DNA of 64,000 bases, taken from NCBI RefSeq assembly GCF_023546765.1, contig NZ_CP097484.1:5948001-6012000 (forward strand). Reading direction: 5' to 3'. Within the stretch, counting starts at the first letter, position 1; each line of letters begins with the position of its first letter. A program made the position numbers and the translations under genes. Below the pieces are notes generated by a model. The model worked only from the letters and a program-made list of their open reading frames with translations. It was not told where the DNA came from and did no database searches. Shown piece after piece: positions 1 to 10,356 of the stretch. Origin of the DNA: Methylobacterium tardum (GTDB taxonomy: Bacteria > Pseudomonadota > Alphaproteobacteria > Rhizobiales > Beijerinckiaceae).

Positions 1-2
1 GG

Positions 3-593
3 GCCCATGCCTACGAGCACGGCGATCCGGCGGTGATGCGCGTGCCGCTCGCCTGCGCCCGGCAGCTCGGCGCGCGGCGCTTGCTGCTCACCAACGCGTC
101 CGGTTCGCTGCGGCCCGAGACCGGCCCCGGCAGCCTCGTGCTGCTCGCCGACCACATCAATCTCTCCGGCCTGAATCCCCTGATCGGTGAGGCCAGCGAC
201 GCCCGCTTCGTCCCGATGACCGAAGCCTATGATCCGGACCTTCGGGCGCGGCTCCGCGCGGCGGCCGCGGTCTGCGGTGTGCCTCTGGGAGAGGGCGTTT
301 ACGCGTGGTTCTCCGGCCCGAGCTTCGAGACGCCCGCGGAGGTCCGTATGGCGGGCATCCTCGGGGCCGATTGCGTCGGCATGTCCACCGTGCCCGAAGT
401 CATCCTCGCCCGCTTCCTCGATCTGCCGGTCGCTGCGGTCTCGGTGGTGACCAATCTGGCGGCCGGGATTGCCGGGGGCGCGCCGCACCACGCGGAGACG
501 AAGGCGGTGGCAGCCCGCGCCGCGGCGGATCTCGGACGCTTGGTCCGGGCCTTCGTGGCCGGCCTGCCCGACGGAGACATGTCCGATGACTGA
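3..593 (+). CDS. Purine nucleoside phosphorylase (5' end outside window)
   Basis: Phosphorolysis of purine (deoxy)nucleosides to base and (deoxy)ribose-1-phosphate in the cytoplasm. The frame is open from the left edge, so the N-terminus is missing; 196 residues are visible against about 270 in the trimeric PNP-I family. The family landmarks are present: TNASGSL, the phosphate/sugar-site stretch FSGPSFETPAE, GMSTVPE and the purine-binding VTNLAAG near the C-terminus. The stop overlaps the deoC start by 8 bases, so the two are translationally coupled, and deoA follows. Together they form a nucleoside salvage operon. The choice between PNP and the related MTA phosphorylase rests on the SFETPAE motif and the deo neighbours. 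Confidence 0.9.
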   Translation, partial: AHAYEHGDPAVMRVPLACARQLGARRLLLTNASGSLRPETGPGSLVLLADHINLSGLNPLIGEASDARFVPMTEAYDPDLRARLRAAAAVCGVPLGEGVYAWFSGPSFETPAEVRMAGILGADCVGMSTVPEVILARFLDLPVAAVSVVTNLAAGIAGGAPHHAETKAVAARAAADLGRLVRAFVAGLPDGDMSDD

Positions 594-1317
594 TCCCGAA
601 GCCGGCGCGGTCGCCCGCCGGGCGCTGCCGCTCCTCGACCTCACCGATCTCGGCGAGACCTGCACCGAGACCAAGATCGATACCCTCTGCCGGGACGCGA
701 AACGCGGCGGCGTGGCGGCGATCTGCGTCTGGCCCCGCTTCGTCGAGCAGGGCGCGCGGGCGCTCGCGGGCACGGGGATCCGCGTCGCCACGGTGATCAA
801 CTTCCCGGCCGGCGGCGAGGATTGCGCCCGCGCCACCGACGACACCGCCGAGGCCCTGCGCGACGGGGCGAACGAGATCGACCTGGTCATGCCCTACCGC
901 GCCCTGCTGCGGGGCGATGCGGCCCTCGCCCGCGACATGGTGGAGGCCGTGCGCGACACCTGCGGCTCGGCGATCCTCAAGGTGATCCTGGAGACGGGCG
1001 AGCTCGCCGATCCCACGCGGATCCGGGAAGCCAGCCGGCTCGCCCTGGAAGCAGGCGCCGACTTCCTCAAGACCTCCACGGGCAAGAGCCCGGTCTCGGC
1101 GACTCCGGACGCCGCCGAGGCGATGCTCACCGAGATCCGCGCCAGCGGCCGACCGGCGGGCCTCAAGGTCTCCGGCGGCCTGCGCAGCGTCGCCGACGCT
1201 GCCACCTACCTCGCCCTGGCCGATCGGGTCATGGGGCCGGACTGGATCACCCAGAAGACCTTCCGGCTCGGGGCGAGCAGCCTGTTCGAGACCCTGATGC
1301 AGGCGCGGGAACTCTGA
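586..1317 (+). CDS. deoC: Deoxyribose-phosphate aldolase DeoC
   Basis: Class I aldolase that splits 2-deoxyribose-5-phosphate into glyceraldehyde-3-phosphate and acetaldehyde, the last step of deoxynucleoside breakdown. The 243 residues match the family length. Expected catalytic residues are visible: Asp about 99 in EIDLVMP, the Schiff-base Lys about 162 in FLKTSTGK, and the second Lys about 194 in GLKVSGG. The frame stays open upstream, but the ATG at 586, overlapping the end of the phosphorylase gene, gives the usual N-terminus. A longer start would extend into the neighbour's coding region. Second gene of the phosphorylase-deoC-deoA operon. Confidence 0.95.
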   Translation: MTDPEAGAVARRALPLLDLTDLGETCTETKIDTLCRDAKRGGVAAICVWPRFVEQGARALAGTGIRVATVINFPAGGEDCARATDDTAEALRDGANEIDLVMPYRALLRGDAALARDMVEAVRDTCGSAILKVILETGELADPTRIREASRLALEAGADFLKTSTGKSPVSATPDAAEAMLTEIRASGRPAGLKVSGGLRSVADAATYLALADRVMGPDWITQKTFRLGASSLFETLMQAREL

Positions 1318-1319
1318 GG

Positions 1320-2678
1320 GTGCGGCTCCCCCAGGAGACGATCCGCGCCAAGCGGGACGGCCTATCCCTCGACCCCAAGGAGATCCGCGCCTTCGTTCAG
1401 GGCCTCTCCAACGGCGCGGTCGGGGAGGGACAGGCCGCGGCCTTCGCGATGGCGGTGTTCTTCCGCGGGCTCTCGCTGCCGGAGCGGGTGGCGCTGACCC
1501 GCGCCATGGCCGAGTCGGGCCGCGTCCTCACCTGGAGCCTGCCCGGTCCGGTGCTGGACAAGCACTCCACCGGCGGGATCGGCGACACGGTGAGCCTGCC
1601 GCTCGCCGCCATGGTGGCGGCCTGCGGCGGCTACGTGCCGATGATCTCCGGCCGGGGTCTCGGCCATACCGGCGGGACGCTGGACAAGCTCGGCAGCATC
1701 CCGGGCTATGACGCGACGCCGGGGCTCGACGCGTTCCGACGGGTTGTCGGGGAGGTCGGCTGCGCGATCATCGGGCAGACGGCCGATCTCGCCCCGGCCG
1801 ACCGGCGCCTCTACGCGATCCGCGACGTGACCGGCACGGTTGAATCCCTCGACCTGATCACCGCATCGATCCTGTCGAAGAAGCTGGCCGCGGGCCTCGA
1901 CGGGCTGGTGATGGACGTCAAGCAGGGCTCCGGCGCCTTCATGGAGAGCCTGCCTGCGGCGCAGGCGCTGGCCGAGAGCATCGTCACGGTGGCGGGCGGC
2001 GCGGGCCTGCGCACGGCCGCGCTGATCACCGATATGGACGCGCCGCTGGCCAGCGCGGCCGGCAACGCCGTCGAGGTCGCCTACGCGATCGATTACCTGA
2101 CGGGCCTGCGCCGCGAGCCGCGCTTCCACGCGGTCACGCTGGCGCTGGGCGCCGAGATGCTTGTGGCCGGCGGTCTGGCGCCGGATCGGGACGACGCTGC
2201 GGGGCGGCTGGAGCAGGCGCTCGCCTCGGGTCGGGCGGCCGAGCGCTTCGCCCGCATGATCGCGGCCCTCGGCGGGCCGGGCGACCTCCTGGAAAAGCCC
2301 GCCCGGTCCCTGCCCGAGGCACCGGTGCAGCGGCCGGTCCATCAGACCGGAACCGTCGCGGCGGTCGCGACGCGGGCGCTCGGCCTGGCGGTGATCGAAC
2401 TCGGCGGCGGCCGCACCCGGCCGGAGGATGCCATCGACACCCGGGTCGGCTTCACGGATCTCGCCGGCCCCGGCGCGTCCGGCGGCCTGCTCGGAATCGT
2501 CCACGCCGCCGACGAGGCCGCGGCCGATCGGGCGGAGACCTCCCTGCGGGCCGCCTATCGGATGGGGGCGGCGCCAGCGGAGCGGCGGGCCGTCATCAAG
2601 CGGGTGAGCGCCGATCAGCGTCCGGCCCATCGAGCGGCCGCACCTGGGCGGGAGCCGGGCGCGGCTGCGATGTCCTGA
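1320..2678 (+). CDS. deoA: Thymidine phosphorylase DeoA
   Basis: Phosphorolysis of thymidine to thymine and 2-deoxyribose-1-phosphate, feeding DeoC after mutase action. I place the start at the GTG at 1320, two bases after the deoC stop; this gives 452 residues, close to the usual 440. The frame is open far upstream inside deoC, but that part encodes nothing recognisable. The phosphate-binding motif KHSTGGIGD sits at about residues 81-89 and the family signature SGRGLGHTGGTLDK at about 110-123. The alternative, pyrimidine-nucleoside phosphorylase, has the same fold; the deo context favours DeoA. Confidence 0.92.
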   Translation: MRLPQETIRAKRDGLSLDPKEIRAFVQGLSNGAVGEGQAAAFAMAVFFRGLSLPERVALTRAMAESGRVLTWSLPGPVLDKHSTGGIGDTVSLPLAAMVAACGGYVPMISGRGLGHTGGTLDKLGSIPGYDATPGLDAFRRVVGEVGCAIIGQTADLAPADRRLYAIRDVTGTVESLDLITASILSKKLAAGLDGLVMDVKQGSGAFMESLPAAQALAESIVTVAGGAGLRTAALITDMDAPLASAAGNAVEVAYAIDYLTGLRREPRFHAVTLALGAEMLVAGGLAPDRDDAAGRLEQALASGRAAERFARMIAALGGPGDLLEKPARSLPEAPVQRPVHQTGTVAAVATRALGLAVIELGGGRTRPEDAIDTRVGFTDLAGPGASGGLLGIVHAADEAAADRAETSLRAAYRMGAAPAERRAVIKRVSADQRPAHRAAAPGREPGAAAMS

Positions 2679-2719
2679 AAAGGCGCGCTCCGCTCACGTG
2701 GAACGCGCGCCTCATGAGC

Positions 2720-3040
2720 CTACCAGCGGCCGTGGCCGTGGCGATGACCCCAGCCGCCGTGGTGATGGTGACGCGGGCCGAAACCGTGGTGGCGCCAGCC
2801 GTAATGGTGTCCCCGGCCCCAGCCGCCGTGATGGTGATGGCGCGGGCCGAAACCGTGGTGACCCCAGCCGCCGTGGCGGTGACCGTAGCCATGACCGTAC
2901 TGGACGGTCTGGACCTCGCCGGAACCCTGCTGCAATCCTGCGTCGCGGCTCAGCGGCGCGGCCATGGCCGGGGCCGCGAGGGCAAGGCCGCCGAAGGCCA
3001 GCGCTGCAGCCAAGCGGGTGCGTGCGGTCTTGGTGAACAT
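2720..3040 (-). CDS. Small exported His/Gly-rich repeat protein
   Basis: Unnamed 106-residue protein. Residues 1-28 form a clear Sec signal peptide (TKTARTR, hydrophobic core, APAMAA cleavage region). The rest is almost wholly His, Gly, Trp and Arg. Two copies of a 15-residue block (HHGFGPRHHHHGGWG) are separated by RGHHYGWR, a 23-residue period that shows in the DNA as a direct repeat of about 45 bases near 2748-2791 and 2818-2860. Clustered His suggests metal binding in the periplasm or envelope, which is inference only. It resembles the GCG_CRPN protein at 62833 in composition but lacks the GCG/CRPN prefix. Monocistronic. Confidence 0.75.
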   Translation of the reverse strand: MFTKTARTRLAAALAFGGLALAAPAMAAPLSRDAGLQQGSGEVQTVQYGHGYGHRHGGWGHHGFGPRHHHHGGWGRGHHYGWRHHGFGPRHHHHGGWGHRHGHGRW

Positions 3041-3224
3041 CGAGGTTCTCCTGTTCCACGCCGGGCGCGATCGCGCGTCCGGCCGTGTCCCAGGTGTGAA
3101 CCGTTGAAGTTGACGTCAACGTGAGCTGCTCGCTCAGGCCGTGTTCAGGTCGACCCTGTCGCCGCTTCTGAAACGTCTGCTCTTCCCCGCGTTCGGGGCG
3201 CGTCGGCGCACAAGCCTTCACCCC

Positions 3225-3333
3225 GTCATCCCGGGGCCGCGCAGCGGAGCCCGGGATCCAGAAACGCGGACCTGCCAAGTCCTTGCACGGACGGTGCTTG
3301 ATTCCGGGCTCGCCTGCGGCGCCCCGGAATGAC
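3225..3333. repeat. Family A palindromic intergenic repeat, copy A1
   Basis: Starts GTCATCCCGGGGC and ends GCCCCGGAATGAC, so the outer ends are inverted repeats. The inner parts carry GAGCCCGGGATCCAG and TGATTCCGGGCTCG. It lies in the gap between the His/Gly-rich gene and pmtA (3041-3389), which holds no other gene I can support. Related copies are at 5381, 15398, 31469 and 32843. Confidence 0.85.
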
Positions 3334-3389
3334 GGGGGATGATCGCTGCCGTCTCGACAAGCGTCCCTGCCGCTAGGGCCGTGTTCAGC

Positions 3390-4028
3390 TCAGGGCCGGC
3401 GGTAGACCCAGACCCGAGCCGGCGGCAGGTTCAGCCAGACCCGGTTGGAGCGGTCGGCGGTGTAGCTGCCGGCCTCGCAGCGGGCCGGGATCGGCGGCAC
3501 CACCGCGTAGGTGAACTGCACGAACGGCGCGCCCGGCTGCATCAGGTCGTGGGCGGTGTTGAGCAGGTCGAGCCGCTGCTCCAGCGGCTTGGTGAACAGC
3601 GGCAGGCTGGAGATCGTCGCGGCGGCGGGCTGCGTGAGCACGGCCTTGAGGCTGGCGCGCATGTCGTAGGCGTCGCCGCGGATCACCGTGACGCCGGGGA
3701 ACCGGTGCGTGAGCAGGCGGCAGAAGTCGGGGTTGAACTCGGCGAGGATCAGCCGCTCCGGCGCGACGCCGCGCCGGATCAGCGCCTCGGTCACCGGGCC
3801 GGTGCCGGGCCCAAGCTCGACGACCGGGCCTTCCCGTCGCGGATCCACGTAGGACGCCATGGTCCGGGCGAGCATCTTGCCCGAGGGCGTCACGGCGCCC
3901 GTCACCAGCGGTCGCTCGAACCAGGAGCGGAGGAAGCGGGCCTCGTCCTCCAAGGGGTCGCGCCGCGGCCCGAAAATCGCGCTCCTGGCGGCAGGAGCCT
4001 TCGCGTTGGGACGGCGGAGCGGCGGCAA
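3390..4028 (-). CDS. pmtA: Phospholipid N-methyltransferase PmtA-type
   Basis: SAM-dependent methylation of phosphatidylethanolamine towards phosphatidylcholine at the inner membrane, as in rhizobia and methylotrophs. The 212 residues match the soluble Sinorhizobium-type family (about 200). The SAM-binding motif VVELGPGTGPVTE is at about residues 69-81, followed by an acidic ILAEFN strand and the DAYD region. It lies 140 bases downstream of dnaJ on the same strand; dnaK-dnaJ-pmtA order is familiar in rhizobia, which supports the call. A general rRNA-adenine-dimethylase-like fold is the alternative. The first 25 residues are poorly conserved, so the start could be a little later. Confidence 0.85.
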   Translation of the reverse strand: MPPLRRPNAKAPAARSAIFGPRRDPLEDEARFLRSWFERPLVTGAVTPSGKMLARTMASYVDPRREGPVVELGPGTGPVTEALIRRGVAPERLILAEFNPDFCRLLTHRFPGVTVIRGDAYDMRASLKAVLTQPAAATISSLPLFTKPLEQRLDLLNTAHDLMQPGAPFVQFTYAVVPPIPARCEAGSYTADRSNRVWLNLPPARVWVYRRP

Positions 4029-4168
4029 GTCCTGGATTCCTTGATGCCGGATGAGAATGAAAGGCTAGAGGACGGCGCTGTCTTACAGTCAAGCCGGGAC
4101 GGCGCCTAGGGTACGCAGGCCACGCCGACCGCATGCATAACAGGTCTTCCCCGGTTTGGGATCCGACC

Positions 4169-5317
4169 TCACGGACGGACGGTGCCGCCGAAAAAGTCTC
4201 GCACCTTCGAGAAGAAGCCCGCGGATTCGGGGTGGTTCTCCGGGGAGGCCGACTGGTCGAACTCCTGGAGCAGCTCGCGCTGGCGCTTGGTCAGGTTCTG
4301 CGGGGTCTCGACGAAGACCTGGATGTAGAGGTCGCCGACCTCCCGCGAGCGGAGCACCGGCATACCCTTGCCCTTGATGCGGAACTGCTTGGCGGTCTGC
4401 GTGCCCGCGGGGATGCGCACCTGGGTCTGCGAGCCGTCGATCACCGGCACGGTGATCTCGCCCGACAGCGCGGCGGTGACCATCGAGATCGGCACCCGGC
4501 AGAACAGGTCGGCGCCGTCGCGCTGGAAGAACTCGTGCTGCTTGATCGACAGGAACACGTAGAGGTCCCCCGCCGGGCCGCCGCGCAACCCGCTCTCGCC
4601 CTCTCCGGCGAGCCGGATCCGCAACCCGTCATCGACGCCCGCCGGCACGTTGATCGAGAGGGTGCGCTCCCGGTTGACCCGGCCCGCACCCTGGCAGGCG
4701 GTGCAGGGATCGTCGACGATCTCGCCGCGGCCGTGGCAGTTCGGGCAGGTGCGCTCGATGGCGAAGAAGCCCTGTGCGGCCCGGACGCGGCCGTAGCCCG
4801 CGCAGGTCGGGCAGGTTCGCGGCTTCGAGCCGGGCTTGGCGCCGGAGCCGTCGCAAGCCTCGCAGGTCACCGAGGTCGGGATCTTGATGGTCTCGGCCTT
4901 GCCGGAGAAGGCCTCCTCCAGGGTGATCTCGAGGTTGTAGCGCAGGTCGGCCCCACGCTCGCGGCCCGGCGCGCCGCCGCGCCCCCGTCCGCCGCCGGCA
5001 GCGCCACGGCCGTCACCGAAGAAATTGTCGAAGATATCCGACATGAAGTCGCCGAACTCGTTGCCGAATCCGGGACCGCCCCCGCCGCCCTGGCTGAAGG
5101 CCGCGTGGCCGAACCGGTCGTAGGCGGCGCGCTTCTGGCCGTCGGAGAGGCACTGATAGGCCTCGTTGATCTCCTTGAACTTGATCTCGGCGTCCTTGTC
5201 GCCGGGATTGCGGTCGGGATGATAGGTCATCGCGAGCTTGCGGAAAGCGACCTTCATCTCGCTTTCCGTGGCGGTCTTGGTGACCCCCAGGATCTCGTAA
5301 TAGTCCCGCTTCGACAT
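4169..5317 (-). CDS. dnaJ: Molecular chaperone DnaJ
   Basis: Hsp40 co-chaperone that delivers clients to DnaK and stimulates its ATPase. All domains are present in 382 residues: J domain at 1-70 with HPD at 33-35, Gly/Phe-rich region at about 75-125, four zinc-finger repeats ([32 protein letters not shown]), then the C-terminal substrate domains. All eight zinc cysteines are intact. It follows dnaK on the same strand, but a strong hairpin and a family A repeat fill the 253-base gap, so it may be expressed partly on its own. Confidence 0.98.
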   Translation of the reverse strand: MSKRDYYEILGVTKTATESEMKVAFRKLAMTYHPDRNPGDKDAEIKFKEINEAYQCLSDGQKRAAYDRFGHAAFSQGGGGGPGFGNEFGDFMSDIFDNFFGDGRGAAGGGRGRGGAPGRERGADLRYNLEITLEEAFSGKAETIKIPTSVTCEACDGSGAKPGSKPRTCPTCAGYGRVRAAQGFFAIERTCPNCHGRGEIVDDPCTACQGAGRVNRERTLSINVPAGVDDGLRIRLAGEGESGLRGGPAGDLYVFLSIKQHEFFQRDGADLFCRVPISMVTAALSGEITVPVIDGSQTQVRIPAGTQTAKQFRIKGKGMPVLRSREVGDLYIQVFVETPQNLTKRQRELLQEFDQSASPENHPESAGFFSKVRDFFGGTVRP

Positions 5318-5380
5318 CCCGCCCTCAGGTGCCTTCCCGTCGGCCCGAACTCCGGATCGCGACGCTTCTACTCTCGCTCC

Positions 5381-5492
5381 GTCATTCCGGGGCGCCGCAG
5401 GCGAGCCCGGAATCCAGAAGCACTGCCCGTGCAGAACGTTGATCTGTCGGCGCTTCTGGATTCTGGGCTTCGCTTCGCGTCGCCGGAATGAC
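5381..5492. repeat. Family A palindromic intergenic repeat, copy A2
   Basis: Lies between dnaK and dnaJ. Ends GTCATTCCGGGGC and CGCCGGAATGAC are inverted; the inner arms carry GAGCCCGGAATCCAGAAGC and GCTTCTGGATTCTGGGCT, so the whole element could fold into one long imperfect hairpin. Its GCCGCAGGCGAGC arm is on the left, so it is inverted relative to A1, A3, A4 and A5. Confidence 0.85.
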
Positions 5493-5514
5493 CGAGCCTT
5501 CGGATCAGCTGCCC

Positions 5515-5548
5515 ACGCAAACGCAGGGCCGGATCGCTCCGGCCCTGC
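5515..5548 (-). terminator. Hairpin terminator after dnaK
   Basis: A perfect 11-base-pair stem (GCAGGGCCGGA, positions 5523-5533, with TCCGGCCCTGC, 5538-5548) and a four-base loop lie 23 bases past the dnaK stop. Read in the dnaK direction the stem is followed by GTTTGCGT, a weak T-rich tail. It could end or attenuate dnaK transcription before dnaJ. Confidence 0.7.
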
Positions 5549-5570
5549 GCGGTCGTATCAGAAATGCGCC

Positions 5571-7487
<1,917 letters not shown>

Positions 7488-7877
7488 GGTGGGATCCCTC
7501 TTTGTGTCGCGTTCAAGCAGACCGCCGAGCCCCGAAGCAGCTCGGCCCATGGCGGTGTACGGAGGTGATGTGAGTATGGGACCCGGGCCGGATCAAGGGC
7601 CGTGAACGGCTGAAACCCAGCGCGCAATCCCGCGTCGAGGGCGATATAAGAAGCCCGCAACGGGCTCGCAAGGCGAAGCCTGCACGCGGCGATCGGCCGG
7701 GCGCAGCGTTGCTATCTCCTTGTGTTCCCGGCAGGATATCGCCCGAGGCTGCGATCCTGCCAGATGGCGTGATGGCATTTTGTTGCTTCGCTGCCACGTC
7801 CGCGCCATCGAGGGCGTGTTAACGTTTCGACAAGGGGTTGCGTGTGGCCCCGCCACTTCGTGTCCCCGTAGAGAACG
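7488..7877. other. Intergenic region between divergent dnaK and an exported protein gene
   Basis: About 390 bases with no gene I can support. It must hold the promoters for dnaK (minus strand) and for the plus-strand gene at 7878. On the minus strand CTTGAT followed 11 bases later by CCCATACT (about 7575-7600) loosely recalls a heat-shock sigma-32 site, but the spacer is too short for confidence. Confidence 0.4.
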
Positions 7878-8870
7878 ATGCGTCTGAACCGCAGCTTCCT
7901 GCTCCCGATCCTGGCGGTCGCCGTCGCGGCGCCCGCGATGCTGACTTCGCCGCCTGCGCATGCGCAGAACTTCTTCGAGCGTCTGTTCGGCATCAAGCCG
8001 GAGCGGCCGCCGGTGCCGCCCCGCGGCGTGCCCGAGGCTCCGCCAGCGGCGCCTGCTCCGGGCGCACCCGGTGAGCCGGGGCAGCCTCCGGCGGCCGAGG
8101 CGCCGCGTCCCGCGCCCGTGCCGGCGCGCCCGGTCGTGCTCAAGGCCCCTTCGGAGGACGGCATCCTCGGGCAGGAGCTCATGCTGAACGGGCTGTCCGG
8201 CGCCCTGAAGCTGGAACGGTCCGGCACCGCGATCACCGCCCGGATCAAGCTGCCGGGGACCAAGATCTCGCAGCCGGCCGAGGCGTGCACGGTGCCGCTC
8301 GCGGGCGGCAATCCCGTCTCGTTGAGCGCCGAGGGCAAGCCCGAGGGCGTCCCGCGTTTCGAGGCCGCCGGGGCCGAGTGCCCGCTGCGTTTCGACGTGA
8401 CCGAGGGTGGGGTCCTAGTCTCGACCCTCGGCTCAGGTCCGGTCTGCACCTTCTCGGCCGCGGACTGCGCCACGACCCCCACGGGTCTCTGGGGGCCGGC
8501 CGCCGCCACCCTGATCCCGCGGGCCGGCGAATTCGATACGGGTCGGGGCGTCGCCGACAAAGCCGTGCGCGACAATTACAAGCTCATGACGCAGCGGGCC
8601 CGGCGCGAGGACGTGCGGCCGATCGTGAGCGAGCAGGCTGCCTTCTCGTCGGATCGGGAGCAGCTCTGCCGCACCTATTCTCGGGAGGGCTCGCACGGGT
8701 TCTGCCACCTGCGCGTCACCGAGAACCGGGCTCTAGCCCTGGCCACCCGCCTCGGTGCCAACACGGCGGTTCCGACCGCCGCGGCCGCGCCCCGCCGGCC
8801 CCGGCCGAAGCCAGCCGTCGAAGGCATGAACCCGGACGCGGGCGGCGGTGCCGACGCCGTTCAGGAATAG
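7878..8870 (+). CDS. Exported protein with Pro/Ala-rich linker, unknown function
   Basis: Not a family I can name. The 330-residue protein starts with a Sec signal peptide (MRLNRSF, hydrophobic core, cleavage near PAHAQ at about residue 30), then FFERLFGIKPERP and a proline/alanine-rich stretch at about residues 40-90. A globular part follows with paired cysteines (EACTVPL, AECPLRF, VCTFSAADC, LCRTYS, FCHLRV), suggesting periplasmic disulfides, and the tail is disordered and basic. Divergent from dnaK. Alphaproteobacterial relatives of this layout are usually annotated as hypothetical. Confidence 0.75.
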   Translation: MRLNRSFLLPILAVAVAAPAMLTSPPAHAQNFFERLFGIKPERPPVPPRGVPEAPPAAPAPGAPGEPGQPPAAEAPRPAPVPARPVVLKAPSEDGILGQELMLNGLSGALKLERSGTAITARIKLPGTKISQPAEACTVPLAGGNPVSLSAEGKPEGVPRFEAAGAECPLRFDVTEGGVLVSTLGSGPVCTFSAADCATTPTGLWGPAAATLIPRAGEFDTGRGVADKAVRDNYKLMTQRARREDVRPIVSEQAAFSSDREQLCRTYSREGSHGFCHLRVTENRALALATRLGANTAVPTAAAAPRRPRPKPAVEGMNPDAGGGADAVQE

Positions 8871-8982
8871 GCCGCCGCGCCGATCCGCGCCTCATCGCCG
8901 GCTGGCAGTTCGGCTCGACCGCCCTTGCGCGCCAGGCGACGCAACCCGGCGCACCATGAGGCCAGTCGCGCTCTCGGCCGGA

Positions 8983-9609
8983 TCAGGCCCGGCCGGCGGT
9001 CATCGAGAGCATCGCGGGGTCGATGCCGTTCGCCCGCAGGGCGAGGTCGTACTTCGCGTCGAGGTCGGCGTTGAAGATCAGGGCCGGATCAGCCGGGCAG
9101 TTGAGCCAGCCATTGGCCATGATCTCGCTCTCCAGCTGGCCCGCCTGCCAGCCGGCATAGCCGAGCGCCAGCACGGCGCTCGCCGGACCCTCGCCGCTGG
9201 CGATGGCCCGCAGGATCTCCACGGTCGCCGTCAGGCAGATGCCGTCGCCGATGATCAGCGTCGATTGCTGGATGTGGAAATCGTCGGTGTGGAGGACGAA
9301 GCCGCGTCGTCCCTCCACGGGACCACCCATCAGGACCGGCATATGCCCGACGCGCTCGCGCAGGCGGATCGCGTCCGCCTCGGGCGCCACGTCGAGCTGG
9401 ACCAGCAGATCCGGCATGCTGATGTCGGTCGCCGCCTTGTTCACGATGATGCCCATCGCCCCGTCGGCGGAATGGGCGCAGACGTAGATCACCGAGCGGG
9501 CGAAGCGCTCGTCCGCCATCCCCGGCATCGCCACAAGGAACTGGCCGTCGAGGAAGTTCGGTCCGGAGAGCGCGGAACGCGCGGGCGACGCTGGGTTCTG
9601 CATACCCAC
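8983..9609 (-). CDS. yqgE: YqgE/AlgH family protein (DUF179)
   Basis: Conserved single-domain protein of unclear molecular role, named AlgH in Pseudomonas. The 208 residues include the family blocks [33 protein letters not shown], a GGPV segment and [12 protein letters not shown]. The MGMQ start is used; the extra ten or so residues before LSGPNFLDG are normal for alphaproteobacteria. It faces the exported-protein gene at 7878 tail to tail and diverges from the peroxiredoxin gene. Confidence 0.93.
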   Translation of the reverse strand: MGMQNPASPARSALSGPNFLDGQFLVAMPGMADERFARSVIYVCAHSADGAMGIIVNKAATDISMPDLLVQLDVAPEADAIRLRERVGHMPVLMGGPVEGRRGFVLHTDDFHIQQSTLIIGDGICLTATVEILRAIASGEGPASAVLALGYAGWQAGQLESEIMANGWLNCPADPALIFNADLDAKYDLALRANGIDPAMLSMTAGRA

Positions 9610-9784
9610 ATGCTACGCGGTGCCCTCCGCTTGTCCAGCGGACAAAGCGCGCGACCGGCCTGGCGCGGCGTCATGAGCACCGGACTTCGAGCACGCGGCT
9701 TCCTCGACAGGTCCTGTCTGTCACGCTAGGTCAGGCGCGCTGCTCACGCGCGCAATCTTGGCGCGCGGCAACGAGGAACCCGCG

Positions 9785-10264
9785 ATGATCCAGGTTGGCG
9801 ACCATCTGCCCCAGGCCACGTTCCGGGTGACCGGTCCGGAAGGCCCGATCGCCCGCACCACCGACGACGTGTTCAAGGGCCGGCGCGTGGTGCTGATCGG
9901 CGTGCCCGGCGCCTTCACGCCCAGCTGCCACCGCAACCACTTGCCGGGCTTCGTCACCCACAAGGACGAGATCCTCGGCCGCGGTATCGATGCGATCGCC
10001 GTGACCAGCGTCAACGACGTCTTCGTGCTCGACGCCTGGTCGAAGGCCAGCGGGGCCGAAGGCCTGGAATTCCTCGCCGACGGCAATGCCGACTTCGCCA
10101 AGGCGATCGGCCTGGAGATGGACGGCACCGGTTTCGGTCTCGGCATGCGCTCGAAGCGCTACTCCATGCTTGTCGAGGATGGCGTCGTGCGCATCCTGAA
10201 CGTGGAGGAGACGCCTTCGAAGGCCGAAGCCTCGGGCGCGGAGGCGCTCCTGAAGGTGCTCTGA
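9785..10264 (+). CDS. Peroxiredoxin (Prx5-like, redoxin domain)
   Basis: Thiol peroxidase that reduces hydrogen peroxide and alkyl hydroperoxides. The 159 residues carry the peroxidatic motif PGAFTPSC (Pro 41, Thr 45, Cys 48) typical of the Prx5/AhpE-like group that uses glutathione or glutaredoxin. I see no second cysteine in the usual resolving positions, so a 1-Cys mechanism is likely. The ATG at 9785 follows a GAGGAA ribosome-binding site; the frame is open nine codons further up, without a better site. Confidence 0.93.
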   Translation: MIQVGDHLPQATFRVTGPEGPIARTTDDVFKGRRVVLIGVPGAFTPSCHRNHLPGFVTHKDEILGRGIDAIAVTSVNDVFVLDAWSKASGAEGLEFLADGNADFAKAIGLEMDGTGFGLGMRSKRYSMLVEDGVVRILNVEETPSKAEASGAEALLKVL

Positions 10265-10318
10265 GCCGGCCTCCCGCCCTCGGCGAGCCCTTTTAAGGCC
10301 ACGTTCCGCCCGCTTCTG

Positions 10319-10339
10319 TCTTCGGGCTTTGCCCGAAGA
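10319..10339 (+). terminator. Perfect hairpin between peroxiredoxin and dedA genes
   Basis: TCTTCGGGC and GCCCGAAGA form a nine-base-pair stem with a TTT loop. It lies 54 bases past the peroxiredoxin stop and 17 bases before the next start, with no T-tract. It could be a terminator, or a leader structure next to the dedA ribosome-binding site. Confidence 0.45.
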
Positions 10340-10356
10340 CCGGCCTCGAGGACCGC

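Noticed and set aside
822..1319. Upstream extension of deoA inside deoC
   Set aside because: The extra residues are Arg/Gly/His-rich and lie in another frame of deoC; family length fits the GTG at 1320.
7575..7600. Heat-shock sigma-32-like promoter before dnaK
   Set aside because: CTTGAT and CCCATACT are present, but the 11-base spacer is too short for the usual 13-17; no clear support.
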